Positions 61,847-64,000 of a DNA stretch of 64,000 bases are shown here, one piece after another. The notes beneath the pieces were generated by a model. It ran no database searches, was not told the DNA's origin, and worked only from the letters and a program-made list of their open reading frames with translations. Numbering within the stretch: the first letter of the stretch is position 1; each line of letters starts with the position of its first letter. The translations under genes and the position numbers were made by a program. This DNA comes from Lachnospiraceae bacterium UBA7179 (GTDB lineage Bacteria > Bacillota > Clostridia > Lachnospirales > Lachnospiraceae): positions 23,214 through 87,213 of the forward strand of contig DKVL01000053.1 of NCBI GenBank assembly GCA_002491195.1, written 5' to 3'.

Positions 61847-62644
61847 TTTAGCGATATTCGCAAAATTCATAAAGCTGTCCTCTTCATCCTCTTCTGAACG
61901 GGAAACTTTAACAGGCACAAATTTCAGGTCCTGTGCGATCGCTTCATCCAGTCTCCTCTTCCCTGCAGTCAATGTAAAGGTACCGCCTTTTTCGGAAACT
62001 TCGATCGTATGAGAATCCCTGTCGGAACCGGAAACATCCGCAACCTTTATCGAGGAAGGATTTAACTCGATCATTCTCTCAAAGCTGCCATTCTGATAAT
62101 CGATCATTTTATCCAGTATTTCCTGCGCAATTTTGTCCGGCAATGCATTCGTACTCTCAATGATCAGATTATAGTTACTCATATCATAGTAATCAATATC
62201 ATAAATCTCCTTATATCGCACTGTTTCAAGTTTCTGCCTGTTGATCAACGCTTTTCTGCACGCAGCCTGTGATTCATAGGACTCTGAATTCGCACGGAGA
62301 CTGTCATGGAACACACGGCGGCTTGCCTCGTCAATGTCAGTAATGATAAACACCTTAAAACTCTTTGGCGCAAAATGCCAAGCCAGGCGTGAATCAAACA
62401 CAACATTGTCCCGCTCTTTGCCGATTCTGGTCGTCGTATCGTCAATCATCTGATCCACAGAATGATCCCCGCGGCTTGCCGCCTCATTGACCTGCTTGTT
62501 AAACTCCTCAACAGAAAGCCCCTTTTCCATGGCAAGCTGTCGAAAGATGTTCCCCGTTGAAGAATACTCATAACCTCTCTCTTTCAGTATCTTCGCCACA
62601 CTGGATTTACCGCTTCCAAGATTTCCTGTGATTGTAATGTTCAT
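61844..62644 (-). CDS. (d)CMP-kinase-like P-loop protein with ParB-like C-terminus
   Basis: 266 residues. Residues 1-180 are a cytidylate-kinase-like domain: Walker A 'MNITITGNLGSGKSSVAKIL', 'YEYSSTGNIFRQLAMEKGLS', 'VVFDSRLAWHFAP' and basic lid region 'ALINRQKLETVRYKEIYDID'. About 190-250 ('IELNPSSIKVADVSG', 'FTLTAGKRRLDEAIAQDLKF' and 'VPVKVSR') looks like the ParB/Srx-type fold. Similar kinase-like proteins in Clostridia are annotated as cytidylate kinase-like family; the substrate may not be CMP. Confidence 0.8.
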   Translation of the reverse strand: MNITITGNLGSGKSSVAKILKERGYEYSSTGNIFRQLAMEKGLSVEEFNKQVNEAASRGDHSVDQMIDDTTTRIGKERDNVVFDSRLAWHFAPKSFKVFIITDIDEASRRVFHDSLRANSESYESQAACRKALINRQKLETVRYKEIYDIDYYDMSNYNLIIESTNALPDKIAQEILDKMIDYQNGSFERMIELNPSSIKVADVSGSDRDSHTIEVSEKGGTFTLTAGKRRLDEAIAQDLKFVPVKVSRSEEDEEDSFMNFANIAK

Positions 62645-62747
62645 CTGTTTGTTCTCTCCTTTTTCTGCATTCCTATTCTACACCCTTGTATTCCTCGCTC
62701 TGGCTTCTAGTGTTCTATCCAGTCAGTCTTCTCCAAAAAACTTTGCT

Positions 62748-63896
62748 CTATGGATTACATCTCTTACATGGCTCATATCCCTGTGCAATAATGCTTTCTC
62801 TGCTCTCGGTCGAGTCCTTTCGGTTTGTTGTCGGCAAAGAGTTACAGGTAGGCTTATGAAATTTCTTTGTCTTAACATTTAGTACATACGTAATCTCGGT
62901 TGGATCCGCCTCGCCTGTCTCCTGTTTCTTTGACTCCTGGGCCTCTGATTTGGGCGTCTCCCAGACAGAACTGTTTCCATTTGGCTCTCCAGCTTTCCAG
63001 GTCTCTGATGCCGGTACGTTGAACGTGATCGTTTTGCCATCTGATGTAGCGATGATCGTTCCGTCCTCATCTGTTCTGTAGACCTTTACTCCATTCATCC
63101 GAAAGGTATTGAGCGTCTCCGCATGCGGATGTCCATAGGAATTATCCTCTCCACAGCTGATGACTGCATAAGACGGGCTGACAGCTTCAAAAAATTTCTG
63201 GGAAGTGGAAGATCTGCTGCCATGATGTCCTGCCTTGTATACATCTGCGGCAAAGTCCATGCCATTTTCCAGCATGTCCTGTTCTGCCGCCTCCTCGGCA
63301 TCCCCTGTAAACAGGAATCTGTTGTCTCCATTTTGAATCATCAGGGCAATCGAGGCATCATTTGGATTGTCATATGTATCATTAGGTGCTAGTATTGTTA
63401 CTGTGGCTGTGCCCAGAGAATACTGCGCGCCAACCTCTGGTGTTGTGTATTTTAACCCCTTATTATCAAGTGCCTGTATGAGTTTTTGATAAGTCTTGTT
63501 ATCCTTCTCATAATTGGATACAAAAACTTTGTCAATCTCAAATTTCGTTATCATAACTGGCGCACCGCCGATATGGTCCGAATCCGGGTGCGTCAGAATC
63601 AGATAATCCAGCTTTTTTACCTTTTGTTTCTGCAGATAATTCTGAATCGCCGTTCCCTTAGAATAATCGCCGGCATCGATCAGCATGGAGTGCCCATCAC
63701 ACGTGATCAGTGTGGAATCCCCCTGACCGACATCTATGAAATGCACTTCCATCTTTGCCGCTTCTGTGTTTTTTTCCTGAACATTTCCTGCCCGGGTGCT
63801 CGAAGCAATGGACATCATAGAATCCGCCGCAATTCCTCCAGTCAAAATGATTGCTGCCAAAAAGATACTCAGTAATTGTTTGTATATCCGTTTCAT
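62748..63896 (-). CDS. Secreted ComEC-like metallo-beta-lactamase protein with Ada-type zinc tail
   Basis: 382 residues from ATG 63894-63896 (GGAGG upstream). Signal sequence or anchor at about 8-28. The MBL fold has 'VHFIDVGQGDSTLITCDG', metal motif 'LILTHPDSDHIGGAPV', 'FLFTGDAEEAAEQDML' and 'VYKAGHHGSRSSTSQKFFE', the order seen in the ComEC C-terminal domain. A Ser/Glu linker leads to 'KKFHKPTCNSLP' and 'YEPCKRCNP', three or four Cys like the Ada zinc-binding module. Likely an extracellular nuclease or phosphodiesterase; no competence genes adjacent. Confidence 0.88.
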   Translation of the reverse strand: MKRIYKQLLSIFLAAIILTGGIAADSMMSIASSTRAGNVQEKNTEAAKMEVHFIDVGQGDSTLITCDGHSMLIDAGDYSKGTAIQNYLQKQKVKKLDYLILTHPDSDHIGGAPVMITKFEIDKVFVSNYEKDNKTYQKLIQALDNKGLKYTTPEVGAQYSLGTATVTILAPNDTYDNPNDASIALMIQNGDNRFLFTGDAEEAAEQDMLENGMDFAADVYKAGHHGSRSSTSQKFFEAVSPSYAVISCGEDNSYGHPHAETLNTFRMNGVKVYRTDEDGTIIATSDGKTITFNVPASETWKAGEPNGNSSVWETPKSEAQESKKQETGEADPTEITYVLNVKTKKFHKPTCNSLPTTNRKDSTESRESIIAQGYEPCKRCNP

Positions 63897-63947
63897 ACTG
63901 TGCCTCCATTTACACAATACAGTTCAACGCTTCCTATTACTATAATT

Positions 63948-63977
63948 GTAACAGTTCAGCCTTCGGCTTCCTGTTAC
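63948..63977. repeat. Hairpin related to the 17894/54136 family, truncated context at window end
   Basis: GTAACAG and CTGTTAC flank a 16-nt loop with AGC-CTTCG-GCT inside. The stem is the 17894 stem with paired base changes, and CCATGCAAAA follows at 63988 as in the 17894 element (17930). A related shorter stretch (CAGTTCAACGCTTCCTATTAC) precedes it at 63920-63940. Confidence 0.55.
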
Positions 63978-64000
63978 AAGCATCAAGCCATGCAAAAACC

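Noticed and set aside
1..64000. CRISPR arrays, tRNA or rRNA genes, integrases or transposases
   Set aside because: None seen when scanning for regular spaced repeats, conserved RNA arms or recombinase motifs. Short RNA genes could still be missed by eye.

Overview
The window looks like chromosome from an endospore-forming Clostridia member, most probably a Lachnospiraceae. Reasons: a complete spoIIIAA-AH cluster, the conserved block asp23-nusB-xseA-xseB-ispA-dxs-tlyA-nadK-argR-recN and the start of spoIVB, single-membrane secretion genes (lipoproteins with lipoboxes, a short signal peptidase I), moderate GC, strong GGAGG ribosome sites and near-consensus sigma-A promoters. No rRNA, tRNA, CRISPR array, prophage or complete insertion sequence was seen. 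Most genes lie on the minus strand.

Layout. (1) 1-436: 5' part of spoIVB. (2) 580-8732: an accessory block between spoIVB and recN, with an RND efflux pump and its lipoprotein adaptor, a divergent two-component system, a secreted protein and a small soluble chemoreceptor-like protein. (3) 8838-17787: the housekeeping block recN to asp23. (4) 17885-18037: a small non-coding element with terminal inverted repeats and a flanking duplication. (5) 18060-22252: a transglutaminase lipoprotein, prfC and deoB. (6) 22356-27484: spoIIIAA-AH, which builds the mother-cell to forespore channel. (7) 27702-38007: scattered regulators and metabolism: a LacI repressor, lysA with a TrmB-type regulator, a BlaI/BlaR1-type pair with two operators, a Panacea-type antitoxin with a broken toxin, a HAD hydrolase, AraC divergent from kduD, and lepB. 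(8) 38053-47526: an Ami/Opp-type peptide ABC transporter whose ATPases carry unusual extra domains, preceded by an attenuator-like leader. (9) 47950-50120: ung, hisF, hisH. (10) 50192-60651: a chemosensory and signalling cluster (CheA, Hpt protein, one-TM protein, OmpR-type two-component system, lipoprotein, CheV, degenerate sirtuin, large acidic repeat membrane protein) with no flagellar genes nearby. (11) 60915-63896: an SGNH hydrolase, a P-loop kinase apparently fused to a ParB-like domain, and a secreted ComEC-like metallo-beta-lactamase protein.

How parts work together. The two-component system at 5565-7273 probably controls the divergent pump. The BlaI repressor sits beside two GTCTAT-N4-ATAGAC operators. 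The Opp genes form one unit led by a sigma-A promoter, a possible attenuator and a hairpin separating the binding-protein gene from the permease genes. The cheA operon has its own promoter and appears to couple phosphotransfer modules to membrane and surface proteins. It is the best candidate here for an undescribed system. Small repeated non-coding elements (the hairpin family at 17894, 54136 and 63948; a conserved tail after terminators at 8101, 33770 and 52998) are the clearest unexplained DNA-level signals.
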